35,135 bases of DNA from Verrucomicrobiota bacterium (GCA_024279685.1 JAJRRI010000140.1:1-35135); one strand, 5' to 3'. Counted from the first letter of the stretch, positions 9,301 to 18,076 are shown. The notes: generated from the letters alone by a model not told the origin. Numbers and translations: made by a program.

Positions 9301-10493
9301 GAGCGGAGCTTGGTCAGATTCTTCGACGAGTCGGTCGGAGTCATGAACGAGAGCGAGCTTTGGCCAATCACTTGGTGGGGTTCGTGGCCAAGGATATCGC
9401 GTACGCGGGGGCTAACGTAAGTATAGCATCCCAGTCGATCCATCTCCCAGATCATGTCGTTTGACGATTCCACGAGCGCGCGGAAGCGCTCCTCGCTCAC
9501 GTCGAGCGCGCGGGTGGCTTGCCGGTGGCTATGCTGAGCACGGCCAAGCTCATGGGTGCGGTGGAGCACCTGTCGCTTTAGAATTCGGTTCCAGAATATG
9601 AATGATCCGATGGCCAATAAGGTGGCCAGAAGGATCCCGCCGATAATCTGTAGATAACGGTCTCGCGGGATAATGACCGTGTCGCTCAGCGTAATCCATT
9701 CGCGGCGGATCATCCGGCGCTGCTTCTGGGCAATATTCGAGAGCGCCTTATCGAGCATGGAGTTCAATAGTGGCCAATCCTTGCGCGATGCGAGGCAGAG
9801 CTCCCACGGATAATCGATGTCGCCGGCAACGCGTAAATTCGAAATGCCCAGCTCTTCGATGTAGTACGATGCCACGCCCAAATCCGCCACCATGGCATCG
9901 ACATCCTGGAAGGAAACCATCCGGAAGCCGGTGGCGGCATCCTTAACCGGAACAAATGTATACTCAGGGTGGAGTTTGGTCAGGTAGCTATGTGTGGCGG
10001 AGCCATCGACGATTGCCACACGGAGATCGTCGAATGAGTCCGCCGAGAAATGACCTTTCACTTCCTTTCGGACTAAAATGACATTTGGGATGCGCAGATA
10101 GGGTTTGGTAAAGCGCAAGAACTCGCGGCGCTCCGCGGTGTTCTGAATCGAGCCAACGAGGTCAATGTCTTTGGATTCGAGCCTTTTGATAATCTCTTTC
10201 CAGCTGTCGAGCCGGACGGGGATAAAACGGACGCCCAGCTGTTGTTCAATCAGCCGAATATAGTCGGCCGTTAGGCCGCGGTGGTTTCCGCCTTGGTCGG
10301 TAAAGTCGATCGGCGGGGAATCCGGTAGAGGGGCAAAGTAGATTTCGTGGCCCTTCTGTTTCAGCCAGTCGCGTTCTTCTGGGGTGAGCTCGACCTTTCG
10401 GAGGCTATAGGCTTCCGAAAAATACATCACAGCGCCTACAGCGAGTAAGGAGCCTAGAATGGAAAATAGAATGGAGCGTAGATCAAACTTCAT
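6360..10493 (-). CDS. Membrane-bound multi-PAS/GAF sensor histidine kinase with N-terminal periplasmic SBP_bac_3-like domain
   Basis: N-terminal TM, then an SBP_bac_3-like region (GLTADYIRLIEQQLGVRFIPVRLDSWKEIIKRLESKDIDLVGSIQNTAERREFLRFTKPYL). Several PAS units, a GAF-like segment, HisKA H-box GMAHEINNPLAGI, and HATPase NLVSNSAQAM...DNGPGM...GTGLGLSVS. Likely start is the ATG at 10493 (MKFDLRSILF). Confidence 0.93.
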   Translation of the reverse strand: MKFDLRSILFSILGSLLAVGAVMYFSEAYSLRKVELTPEERDWLKQKGHEIYFAPLPDSPPIDFTDQGGNHRGLTADYIRLIEQQLGVRFIPVRLDSWKEIIKRLESKDIDLVGSIQNTAERREFLRFTKPYLRIPNVILVRKEVKGHFSADSFDDLRVAIVDGSATHSYLTKLHPEYTFVPVKDAATGFRMVSFQDVDAMVADLGVASYYIEELGISNLRVAGDIDYPWELCLASRKDWPLLNSMLDKALSNIAQKQRRMIRREWITLSDTVIIPRDRYLQIIGGILLATLLAIGSFIFWNRILKRQVLHRTHELGRAQHSHRQATRALDVSEERFRALVESSNDMIWEMDRLGCYTYVSPRVRDILGHEPHQVIGQSSLSFMTPTDSSKNLTKLRSANPATVIDCEISLHIHKDGHQIILETSGMAFTDNTGQLAGFRGITRDITARTEAEAALKQSEERFRNLVETTSDWIWEVDPEGHYTYASPQVGNLLGYTPSELLGQRFTKTMPEKEGETMKTLFADIATHGAPIHSLVNINQHKDGRTVVLETSAVPFYDKDWNIQGYRGIARDITERMEIEKQLEFERNLFRSFMEHAPDLIYFKDSDGRFIEVNAAKATEVHLPPEEIIGKTEFDFLPHAQAQQQLDDELEIMRSEKPLQKEEFCSTPSGDRWYLTTKVPRYDEHGKVVGTFGTSWNITLRKQATEELRNLRAQLSNIIDSMPSILVGVDLFGHITQWNREAERASGIQAAEASGQPLKGAFPQLSRQMIKVERAIRERATQKEERIPEYKDGHTRYTDITVYPLLENDAKGAVIRVDDVTERVLIEDSIRNIVEGVSSVGHQFFNSMVAQLAKSLDADFTFISKTNDGAPDTMRTIAVSANGKVGENFDYPLDSTPCKQVMDGKICVCISDVRERFPDTQMLKKLGISSYIGIPLVDSESRSHGCMVAMYKSPIQNLDFSTSIMQVFAGRTAAELERLQATKELLTLRNLLSNIINSMPSILVGVDAENRVTQWNREAETITGILAEQAQGQPLDQVFPNLGEEMNRIIEAIGNRKLQHDEHIPCTIGNEQRFTDVTVYPITTDGDDGAVIRVDDVTDRVRIEEMMVQSEKMMSVGGLAAGMAHEINNPLAGILQNLQVMQNRITHNTERNLSAAEAAGTSLAAIQAYMEDRGLLKMMDSVTEAGRRAAKIVDNMLSCSRKEESHFELNNLAELLERSLELASNDYNLKKRFDFRHIRIDRDFDPTLGPIPCESSQIQQVILNLVSNSAQAMIDHPDPSQEPLITLRLKKEAAMVLIEVEDNGPGMDEEMRKRAFEPFFTTKEVGHGTGLGLSVSYFIITENHGGTMRLVSSPGKGACFSIRIPYEHRKTKWGLRY

Positions 10494-10501
10494 AAAAACA
10501 A

Positions 10502-11629
10502 CTAAACCGATCCGTGCACCGACCGGTAAACTCCCATAACATGCTGCGCGGTATTCCGCCAATTAAACGTACGAGCATATTCTATACCGCGCGCGCGCAG
10601 TTCACTGCTCCAGCCTTTTGAAATTACGATTTCCATGATTTTAGAAAAGGCCTCCGGTCGGGTTGGGTCGAAGGTCGGCAACAGGTCGCCCGCAAGCTCC
10701 TTCATCGACGAGGTATTCGAACAGGCGACCGCCGCGCCGCACGCCAGTGCCTCGATAATCGGGAAGCCAAAGCCCTCGAAAAGAGAGGGGTAGACCATCA
10801 GATCGCAACCGCTATACAGCAGGGGCAAAGAGTCGCGGGGGACGAAACCCAGAAAAATAATATCTTCTCTCACCGGGCTTTCAGCCGCCCGCGCGCGAAT
10901 TACATTCGCCCCATGCCAATCCGCGCCGGCAAAAACTAGTTGATGCGCGCTGTCATTCTCCAGCTTAAACCGCTCGAACGCCTCGATCAGCCGAATATGA
11001 TTTTTGGCCGGATGCTCTAGCCGTGAAACATAAACGAAGAACGGTTTCTCCAGTCCATGTAGCTGAGCCAGCTGTCGCCGCGCCTCGTCCGTCGGAATGG
11101 GCCGGAAGAGCTCGTGGTCGATGCCGGAATAGATCACTGAAATCTTTTCCTCCGGAATGCCAATCCACCGAATGAGATCGTTTTTCGTATGGTGGCTTAC
11201 CGCGATCACATGATCCGCTTGGTGGATCATAGAGGGTGCAACCTGTTGGCTGAAAATCATGCGAGCCCGGCCATATTTGGCATCGACCGAAAACGCTGCT
11301 AAGTCATGAACCGTCGCCACGACCTTCGTCCGTTTGAGCAGCGGAATGCGGCGGTAGCTTGGAATATGCAGGATATCGTATTTTTTTTGCGGAAGCCCGA
11401 GGTTATGCCAGGCCAAATTCACGAGCGGTCGGTTCATAAATGGGGGGTAGAGCGATTTCGTAAAATTTGGATTCGCTAAGGGAATCAGATCCGACTCGTC
11501 GCGCGCCATCAGTAGGTCGTATTGATTTTCGCGATCCTCCACTTGAAGGATTCGCAGCAGCTCGCGGATATAGGTCGCAATGCCCGATTTTCCTCCCTGC
11601 ATTACAAATGTCGAAAATCCAATCTTCAT
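10502..11629 (-). CDS. Glycosyltransferase family 1/GT4
   Basis: MKIGFSTFVMQGGKSGIATYIRELL..., VIAVSHHTKNDL, KISVIYSGIDHELFRP, VYPSLFEGFGFPIIEALACGAAVACSNTSSMKELAGD (GT-B C-terminal E-x7-E motif). Confidence 0.95.
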   Translation of the reverse strand: MKIGFSTFVMQGGKSGIATYIRELLRILQVEDRENQYDLLMARDESDLIPLANPNFTKSLYPPFMNRPLVNLAWHNLGLPQKKYDILHIPSYRRIPLLKRTKVVATVHDLAAFSVDAKYGRARMIFSQQVAPSMIHQADHVIAVSHHTKNDLIRWIGIPEEKISVIYSGIDHELFRPIPTDEARRQLAQLHGLEKPFFVYVSRLEHPAKNHIRLIEAFERFKLENDSAHQLVFAGADWHGANVIRARAAESPVREDIIFLGFVPRDSLPLLYSGCDLMVYPSLFEGFGFPIIEALACGAAVACSNTSSMKELAGDLLPTFDPTRPEAFSKIMEIVISKGWSSELRARGIEYARTFNWRNTAQHVMGVYRSVHGSV

Positions 11630-11709
11630 AGATTTCGATTATACGGTCGGCGCGCACAAGCGCAAACGATTAGTTGGAGGGACGAACCTCGATTTCTTCC
11701 CGGTGAAAA

Positions 11710-13116
11710 TTATTTTTCCTTCGCGGGCGATAGGCGCAGGATGGTGCCGGGGTCGTTAAGGACCACGTAGATGGCGCCGTCGGGGCCACAAACCACATCG
11801 CGGACGCGCCCCGCCTTTTGGAGAATAATCTCTTCGTGTATGACGCGGTTATTTTCGAGGTGTAGCAGGCGGACATCTTCATATTTAAGTGATCCCACGA
11901 GCAACTTGTTGTTCCATTTGGGAAAGAGCTCGCCGTGGTAGAAGTCGATTCCGCAGACGGCGGCGGACGGGGTCCAGTAAAAGACGGGTTGTTCCATACC
12001 TTTCCTGCGAACGAGGTCGGTGATGGGGGTGCCGTTGTAGTTTTTTCCATAGGTGATAATAGGCCAGCCATAGTTGAGCCCCGACTGGATGAGGTTGAGT
12101 TCATCGCCTCCCTTCGGGCCATGTTCGGTACTCCAGAGCTGGTCGGTATCGGGATGGAAGGCAAGCCCTTGTGGATTGCGGTTTCCGTAGGAAAAGATGG
12201 AGGGCAGGGCGGTTTTGTTGCGGCGGAATGGATTGTGGCGGGGGATGGATCCATCCCGCCGGATGCGGTGAATTTTTCCATTGGGTTTGGAGAGATCCTG
12301 GGCGTGGGCTCCCGTGCCGCGATCGCCAATGCTGAAGTAGAGGTCGCCTTTGGCATCAAATACAATTCGGGTTCCGTAGTGTTGGCGGGTGGTGCGGTAG
12401 CTTTCGTGCGGCGACTCGAAAAGAATCTCTTCATCAACCCACTGGTTGCCATGGATGCGGCCGCGTACGACCTTTGTCATGGCGGGGGCGCGTTTCCCGT
12501 TGGGTTGGATTTTTAGTCCGTGGCTGTAGGCGAGATAGACCCACTGGTTATCTTCGGCGGCATAGTCGGGGGCGAACGCGACGGCGAGCAAGCCGCCTTG
12601 ACCTTCGGCGAGAACGGTAGGCGTTTCTGCAACCGGCTTGGAATGCAGGCGCCCGTTTTCAATCACGCGTAAACGACCTGCCCGTTCGGTAACAAGTGCC
12701 GTATTTTGATCGATAAACGCGAGGCTCCATGGAATCTCCAACCCCTTCGCCCAGACTTCGACGTTGATTTTATAGTCGAGTGTATGGAGCATTTTTAGAA
12801 GGGGAGCGGCGACGGTTCGTTCTTTTTTTGCAGGGCCGCGGAGGTAGGTTGTGATCTGCCGGATTTGAGGATCCGTCAACGTATCTCCGAAGGCGGGCAT
12901 GCCAAGGTGGGGAAGGCCCTTCTTGGTGTTCCAATCGATGTGCTCGGGGGGGCCGCCAAACTGCCAGATATCGTCGACGAGGCTTTGCGCACTTCCGCCC
13001 TGGCACTGGTTCCCATGGCAACTGGCGCAGTGGGTTTGGTAGAGCTGAGCGGCCTCCTGACTAAATGAGAGCAGGCGGGCAAAGAGGAGGAGAGTAAGTA
13101 TAAGGAGCGACTTCAT
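11710..13116 (-). CDS. PQQ-dependent sugar (aldose/sorbosone) dehydrogenase with N-terminal cytochrome c domain
   Basis: Signal peptide, then cytochrome c CASCHG...GMPAFGDTLTDPQIRQITTYLRG, followed by GSDH motifs (LEIPWSLAFIDQNTALVTERAGRLRVIE, GQGGLLAVAFAPDY, NRNPQGLAFHPDTDQLWSTEHGPKGGDELN). Confidence 0.92.
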   Translation of the reverse strand: MKSLLILTLLLFARLLSFSQEAAQLYQTHCASCHGNQCQGGSAQSLVDDIWQFGGPPEHIDWNTKKGLPHLGMPAFGDTLTDPQIRQITTYLRGPAKKERTVAAPLLKMLHTLDYKINVEVWAKGLEIPWSLAFIDQNTALVTERAGRLRVIENGRLHSKPVAETPTVLAEGQGGLLAVAFAPDYAAEDNQWVYLAYSHGLKIQPNGKRAPAMTKVVRGRIHGNQWVDEEILFESPHESYRTTRQHYGTRIVFDAKGDLYFSIGDRGTGAHAQDLSKPNGKIHRIRRDGSIPRHNPFRRNKTALPSIFSYGNRNPQGLAFHPDTDQLWSTEHGPKGGDELNLIQSGLNYGWPIITYGKNYNGTPITDLVRRKGMEQPVFYWTPSAAVCGIDFYHGELFPKWNNKLLVGSLKYEDVRLLHLENNRVIHEEIILQKAGRVRDVVCGPDGAIYVVLNDPGTILRLSPAKEK

Positions 13117-13275
13117 GTCGACGACTGTGCACTTTATTGGATGGCATCACCACCGGAAAATAAAAAACCTATCCCTTCAGGCGGAACCTATTTTTCGCCG
13201 GACGAAGTGCTTGTGATGGGGAGGAATATTCGATAAACAAATGCCTTTAGAAGATTTAATTAAGGGGAGTCAATA

Positions 13276-13791
13276 ATGAATACATATGGGTTGAAAGTTC
13301 TTAAACTCGTGGCGTTGGCGACGGTTAGCTGTGGCAGTATAAATGCACTCGCCTCTTCTCCAGAGAAACATGACGGGCATGAGTCAAGTGATGTGGAGGT
13401 GGGTCTCTCGATTGGCTATACCTATTTAAAGGAAGAAAAAGAAGAGGGCGCGACTCTTCATCTGCATGTTATGAAGAAACTGACTGACGAAGGCTTTGGC
13501 CAATATTTTTCTTACGGCGTGGGTGTAGAAACCATTATTTTAAAAGAATCCCATTATGGAGCAATGGTTACATTAGCGGTAAACCCGTGGCGCGATTTGA
13601 TTTTGTCTGTTTCACCCGGAATTGAATGGGTCAAGCATGAGGGGGAGTGGGAATCAGGGTATGCGACACATTTTGAAGTAACCTATCTTTTTGAAGGGCC
13701 CCGTTTTCATTACGGCCCCGTACTGGGCTATGCTAAAACTCAAGATGCACAGCATTATACGGCGGGGATTCATTTCGGCATACCGCTTTAA
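13276..13791 (+). CDS. Small secreted/outer-membrane beta-barrel-like protein
   Basis: Signal peptide followed by alternating beta-strand pattern ([15 protein letters not shown]...[15 protein letters not shown]...[23 protein letters not shown]...GIHFGIPL). Confidence 0.6.
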   Translation: MNTYGLKVLKLVALATVSCGSINALASSPEKHDGHESSDVEVGLSIGYTYLKEEKEEGATLHLHVMKKLTDEGFGQYFSYGVGVETIILKESHYGAMVTLAVNPWRDLILSVSPGIEWVKHEGEWESGYATHFEVTYLFEGPRFHYGPVLGYAKTQDAQHYTAGIHFGIPL

Positions 13792-13844
13792 AAAACAGAT
13801 ATCCGAGAAGGGTCAAAGCATTTGGCATTCAACAGGAGATTAGA

Positions 13845-14426
13845 ATGGCGTTTACATTGAGTATTGAAGCACCGGCTCCGCCGTTTAACGTACCGGCAAC
13901 GGATGGAAAGAACTATACCTTGGCGGATTTTGACGATGCGAAGGTGCTGGTGATTTTTTTTACCTGCAACCACTGCCCCTATGTAATTGGGTCGGATGAA
14001 AATACACGGGCGCTTGCCGAGCGATTTTCCGATCAAGGCGTACGTTTCGTAGCGATCAACTCGAATAGCAAGAATACCTACGCGGAAGACGATTTCGACC
14101 ACATGGTGGCGCGAATGCAGAAGCATCAATTTCCTTGGATTTACTTATACGACGAATCGCAATCCATCGCCGCGTCCTATGGGGCATTAGTTACCCCCCA
14201 TTTTTATGTGTTCGATGAGGCTCGAAGGCTAATCTATACCGGACGATCCATCGACTCCCCGCGCGCCTCTGAGAATTCTACGACCCACGAGTTAGCGGAT
14301 GCGCTTGAAGAGTATTTGGCCGAAGGTCTCGTTCGCGTATCAGTAACCAACCCGATTGGGTGTAATGTAAAGTGGGATGGCAAGGAGCGGCACTGGATGC
14401 CTCCAGAGGCATGTGACTTGGCTTGA
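13845..14426 (+). CDS. Thioredoxin/AhpC-TSA (redoxin) family protein
   Basis: [41 protein letters not shown]...[26 protein letters not shown]. Confidence 0.88.
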   Translation: MAFTLSIEAPAPPFNVPATDGKNYTLADFDDAKVLVIFFTCNHCPYVIGSDENTRALAERFSDQGVRFVAINSNSKNTYAEDDFDHMVARMQKHQFPWIYLYDESQSIAASYGALVTPHFYVFDEARRLIYTGRSIDSPRASENSTTHELADALEEYLAEGLVRVSVTNPIGCNVKWDGKERHWMPPEACDLA

Positions 14427-14569
14427 TTCATGCTGTTTGTGGTGCCTGTAGATAATTAGAGGTTCGAGAAAAACTATTTTCTCGATTAGAGAGTTTGAAT
14501 TTAAAAATTCTCTCTATATAGTGACCGTGTTTTTATAGAAAGTATTCGTTTAACTAGAAGGAGTAAGAG

Positions 14570-15133
14570 ATGCTGACAAAAAAGATTGCGATGATGATAA
14601 TGGCAGGTAGCGTAGCCGCCGTGTTAACAGGGTGCGGGATCCCTCAGGAAGAGTACGACGCCAAGGTGTCTGAACTGGATGAGGCTTGGTCGGAAGTCGA
14701 AGCGCTTAAAGGAAAGAACGCCGACGCAGAATCCCTTCTGAAGAAGGAAGAAGGAAAAGTCCGCAAGACCCGAATTGAACTCGACGATGCTTCTAGGCGT
14801 GTTTCAGAACTAAAGAAAAAGGAAGCCGCCGCAGCCTCCGCTCTCGCCGACGAAAAAGCGAAAATCTCAGACATGGAAAGCGCAGTTTCCTCCGCTGAAT
14901 CTTCCGCCGCCATGGCGCAAGACAATGCCTCAGAAGCTGAATCCGCACTGGCTACGCTTCAGGCAGACTACGAAAAAATGAAAGCGAGTTTTGATCAGTA
15001 CAAGAAAAACTTACTTTCGATCAACTCGCCATCGACTCCAAAGGCTATGGCGCCGAAAGCCTCGGCCCCAGAGGCCCCGAGTGCATCATCAGGTTCTGCT
15101 CTGGATATTCTGAACGAGATGGGCATGCAGTAG
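14570..15133 (+). CDS. Coiled-coil lipoprotein
   Basis: Lipobox AAVLTGC followed by a long heptad-rich, Ala/Glu/Lys-rich region. Confidence 0.75.
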   Translation: MLTKKIAMMIMAGSVAAVLTGCGIPQEEYDAKVSELDEAWSEVEALKGKNADAESLLKKEEGKVRKTRIELDDASRRVSELKKKEAAAASALADEKAKISDMESAVSSAESSAAMAQDNASEAESALATLQADYEKMKASFDQYKKNLLSINSPSTPKAMAPKASAPEAPSASSGSALDILNEMGMQ

Positions 15134-15155
15134 GTTCCTCCGGGAATTTGTACGT

Positions 15156-15184
15156 AAGGCCCGGATCAATTCCGGGCCTTTTTC
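15156..15184 (+). terminator. Rho-independent terminator
   Basis: AAGGCCCGGA-tcaat-TCCGGGCCTT followed by TTT. Confidence 0.85.
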
Positions 15185-15285
15185 GTATTCACCTTGTGCG
15201 CGTGTGAGGATTACACAAAAGCTTAAATCCCTCTTGCCATTGAGTTAGAATTTCCTGCATTCTCATCTTTCGTTTTTCAATTAAC

Positions 15286-15362
15286 GGGCCTGTAGCTCAG
15301 TTGGTCAGAGCAGGAGACTCATAATCTCTTGGTCGTGGGTTCAAGTCCCTCCAGGCCCACCA
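15286..15362 (+). tRNA. tRNA with CAT anticodon; probably tRNA-Ile2 (lysidine-modified) rather than tRNA-Met
   Basis: GGGCCTG/CAGGCCC acceptor stem, D-arm GCTC..GAGC, anticodon loop CTCATAA (anticodon at 15320-15322), T-loop TTCAAGT, encoded CCA. Confidence 0.92.
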
Positions 15363-15365
15363 CTT

Positions 15366-15403
15366 TAAAACCTCGTTATAATCAATTATAGCGGGGTTTT
15401 TAT
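15366..15403 (+). terminator. Terminator-like hairpin downstream of tRNA
   Basis: aaaacctcgttataa-tcaa-ttatagcggggttttt. Confidence 0.55.
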
Positions 15404-15523
15404 TTGTCTCATGACAGTGTACGTGTCTCTAACACTTTTCGATTAAGAGCACCGGACAGGTGCCCTAATCGGAAACACGGAAAATGAATGACCATCAACA
15501 AGACCAAATCTAAGCATTTAAAC

Positions 15524-15551
15524 TGCCGCAGCATCACGGCAGGGTTCACTT
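15524..15551 (-). terminator. Probable der terminator
   Basis: On the minus strand CTGCCGtgatgctgCGGCAG is followed by TTTAAAT. Confidence 0.4.
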
Positions 15552-15602
15552 CCCTTCAGCCCCGCGCTTGCGCCCTCATCTGAGGGCAAGGCAAGCCTAG
15601 GA

Positions 15603-16964
15603 TTACTGCTCCGGGCGGGAGCGGGCGACGAGCTTGATAAACATGGGAGCCCCTTCGAGGCCGAAGGCATCGCGAAGTTGGTTCTTGAGATAGGCCACCC
15701 AATTGGATCGAGAGTTGGAGGGATTATTGACAAACACTTTAATGTAGATCGGCTCGGTGCCGGTCTGAGTGGCGTAGTAGATCTTGAGCCGCTTTCCTTT
15801 GACGATGGGGGGGGCATATCGGGCGCACGCCTGCTGGATCACGCGGTTGAGCACGCCGGTGGTGATTTCAGTGCGGGTCTGAGCCGCGATATAATCGATG
15901 GCCTCGATGCTCCGTTTGATGTTGTAGCCGCTCTTGGCAGAGACAAATATGATCGGGGCGAATCCCATAAAGGGCAGGGTCTCGCGCAGGGCGGGTAGAT
16001 ATTGGGTCTGCGTGATTTCTTGGTCGGCTTCCTCTGCCAGGTCCCATTTATTGACGAGCAGGAGCACGCCTTTTTGGGCTTCGATAATTTTTGCGGCGAC
16101 CTTCTTGTCACGGGTGGTTGGGCCGGTTTCGGCATCGAGCATCATAATGACGACGTCTGAGCGTTCGATGCTTTTATCGGTGCGTAGGTTGCTGAACCAG
16201 TAGACCGCGCTTTTGGAGCGGGTTTCTTTTTGGATGCCGGCCGTATCGATCAATTGGTAGTGGCGAGCCGTTTTGCCTTTTCCGATGGTAAAGGGAATTT
16301 CGATGCTGTCGCGCGTGGTTCCCGGAATATCGGAAACAATCACGCGTTCGTCGCGGAGCAGTCGGTTGATGTAGGATGATTTTCCGGCGTTGGGTCGACC
16401 GACGACGGCGACGCGTAAAGGCGTTTTTTCGGTCGGATTTTCTTCCTGTGGAAGCAGGGCGACCAACTCTTCCATCAACTGACCAATGCCTCGATTATGC
16501 AGGGCAGAGACGGGGATGACCGGGAAGCCGAGGGCATCGAAGTCGTACGAGTTTTCTTCGCGCGCGGAGTTATCGGATTTATTGGCAGCGAGAATGACGG
16601 TGCGGCCACTGCGGTGCAGAATTCGAGCAACCTCTTCGTCGAGCGGAACAACACCGGTGGTGATATCCACAACGAAGATGATGAAGGAGGCGTCGGCAAT
16701 GGCGATTTCTGCTTGGGCTTCGGTTCCGGCAACGATCTGGTCGCCGCTGACTTCTTTGTCGAAGTGGCCGAGTCCGCCGGTATCGATGAGCTCGAAGCGG
16801 TCGCCGTCCCAGTTCGCTTCGCAGGCGACGCGGTCGCGCGTGACACCTTCTTCTTCGTGGACGATCGAAACGCGTCGACGGACGAGTCGGTTAAAGAGGG
16901 CGGACTTGCCAACATTCGGGCGACCGACAATGGCTACGATTCTTTTGCTCTGTGTCTTTTCCAT
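15603..16964 (-). CDS. der: Ribosome biogenesis GTPase Der (EngA)
   Basis: Two tandem GTPase domains, each with a P-loop (GRPNVGKSALFN, GRPNAGKSSYIN), then a KH-like C-terminus. Start at the ATG at 16964 (MEKTQSKRIVAIVG). Confidence 0.97.
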   Translation of the reverse strand: MEKTQSKRIVAIVGRPNVGKSALFNRLVRRRVSIVHEEEGVTRDRVACEANWDGDRFELIDTGGLGHFDKEVSGDQIVAGTEAQAEIAIADASFIIFVVDITTGVVPLDEEVARILHRSGRTVILAANKSDNSAREENSYDFDALGFPVIPVSALHNRGIGQLMEELVALLPQEENPTEKTPLRVAVVGRPNAGKSSYINRLLRDERVIVSDIPGTTRDSIEIPFTIGKGKTARHYQLIDTAGIQKETRSKSAVYWFSNLRTDKSIERSDVVIMMLDAETGPTTRDKKVAAKIIEAQKGVLLLVNKWDLAEEADQEITQTQYLPALRETLPFMGFAPIIFVSAKSGYNIKRSIEAIDYIAAQTRTEITTGVLNRVIQQACARYAPPIVKGKRLKIYYATQTGTEPIYIKVFVNNPSNSRSNWVAYLKNQLRDAFGLEGAPMFIKLVARSRPEQ

Positions 16965-17024
16965 AGTGCGGACGGTGATACACGAAAGGACCTGCCTGCG
17001 CAAAGGGAAAGGGTGAAAATATGG

Positions 17025-17489
17025 CTATGAAAGACTGTTTCGCTCGAAGATCGCTTTGGCGGTGCCGTTTCCGACGAGGTAGAGCAAGATCATGGTAATC
17101 AGGATTGCGAGGAGCTGGACGGAAATAATATTAGCGATACCGATTAGGAAATAGAAGACGGTTGCCAGTTTATAGGCCCAAAAGGTATAGCGACTCAATC
17201 CATAGGCGAGTGCGAGGTTGATGGCTGAGAGCACGACAATGATCGCAGGGGAAAAGATGAACTCCCCATTTTCGACTGCGGCGGGATTATGGATGAGCAG
17301 GACATAGCGACTGAGAACGAAACCGATGAGATGTAGCATCGCTACTCCGCGGATGTTCCGAGCGGAGCGGCGCACCTTTTTCTCATCGGGCGATAGTTCA
17401 CGGCCTTTTTTATCCTGATCGATCTTGCAGATGGGGCAACAGCCCGTTTGAGATTCTGCTTTCGTTAAGCAGCTTCGGCATCGTTTCAT
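17025..17489 (-). CDS. Zinc-ribbon membrane protein
   Basis: N-terminal CRSC...CCPIC zinc-ribbon-like motif followed by hydrophobic helices. Confidence 0.65.
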   Translation of the reverse strand: MKRCRSCLTKAESQTGCCPICKIDQDKKGRELSPDEKKVRRSARNIRGVAMLHLIGFVLSRYVLLIHNPAAVENGEFIFSPAIIVVLSAINLALAYGLSRYTFWAYKLATVFYFLIGIANIISVQLLAILITMILLYLVGNGTAKAIFERNSLS

Positions 17490-17578
17490 GGCGTTATTGA
17501 GCGTGGGGTTAAAAAGTGAATGGGCCGCCAGAAAAAAGGGGGGCGGTGACTCATTTTCGGGGTGTTGCTAAGGGGCGG

Positions 17579-18076
17579 TTAAAGGGCGGCTAGTGCGGCC
17601 TCATAATTGGGTTCCTGTGTGATTTCAGGAACCTGTTCGGTATAGGTCACGACGCCGGATTCGTTGATTACGACCACGGCACGCGAGAGTAGTCCGGCCA
17701 GCGGGCCGTCGATAATGACGACACCGTAGTCGGTTCCAAATTCTGGATTGCGGAAGGTGGAGACGGGGATAACATTTTCGAGGTTTTCGGCCCCGCAGAA
17801 GCGACTTAGAGCGAAGGGCAAGTCGGCGGAGATGCAAACGACCACGGTGTTCTCTAGTGCAGCGGCTTCTTGATTAAATCGGTGGGTGGACGTGGCGCAT
17901 ACACCTGTGTCGATGCTCGGGAAAATATTAAGGATGATCTTTTTTCCCGCGAGGCCGGTCAGCGTATATTCCGATAGGTCGGTCTTGACTGCACTGAAGG
18001 CAGGAGCCGCCGAACCGGTGGATGGAAGGTTGCCGAGGGTTGAAATGGGATTTCCTTTTAGGGTGATTGATGCCAT
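17579..18076 (-). CDS. tpx: Thiol peroxidase
   Basis: MASITLKGNPISTLGNLPSTGSAAPAFSAVKTDLSEYTL...ILNIFPSIDTGVCATSTHRFNQEAA...CISADLPFALSRFCGAE. Confidence 0.95.
   Translation of the reverse strand: MASITLKGNPISTLGNLPSTGSAAPAFSAVKTDLSEYTLTGLAGKKIILNIFPSIDTGVCATSTHRFNQEAAALENTVVVCISADLPFALSRFCGAENLENVIPVSTFRNPEFGTDYGVVIIDGPLAGLLSRAVVVINESGVVTYTEQVPEITQEPNYEAALAAL

Noticed and set aside
11670-12516. Long ORFs 11670..12452 (-) and 11935..12516 (+) within the sugar dehydrogenase gene
   Set aside because: Both overlap the strongly supported cytochrome c-GSDH frame; low-complexity composition typical of alternative frames in GC-rich coding DNA.
14644-14925. 93-aa Ser-rich minus-strand ORF
   Set aside because: Reverse-complement artefact of the Ala/Glu/Lys-rich coiled-coil lipoprotein.
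15404-15480. Integron attC site downstream of the tRNA
   Set aside because: An inverted repeat is present, but convincing R'/R'' core sites (GTTRRRY/RYYYAAC) and an adjacent cassette or integrase are not.
16475-17030. Three long ORFs overlapping der
   Set aside because: der is unambiguous in its own frame; the others are Ser/Arg-rich or Gly/Asp-rich shadows.
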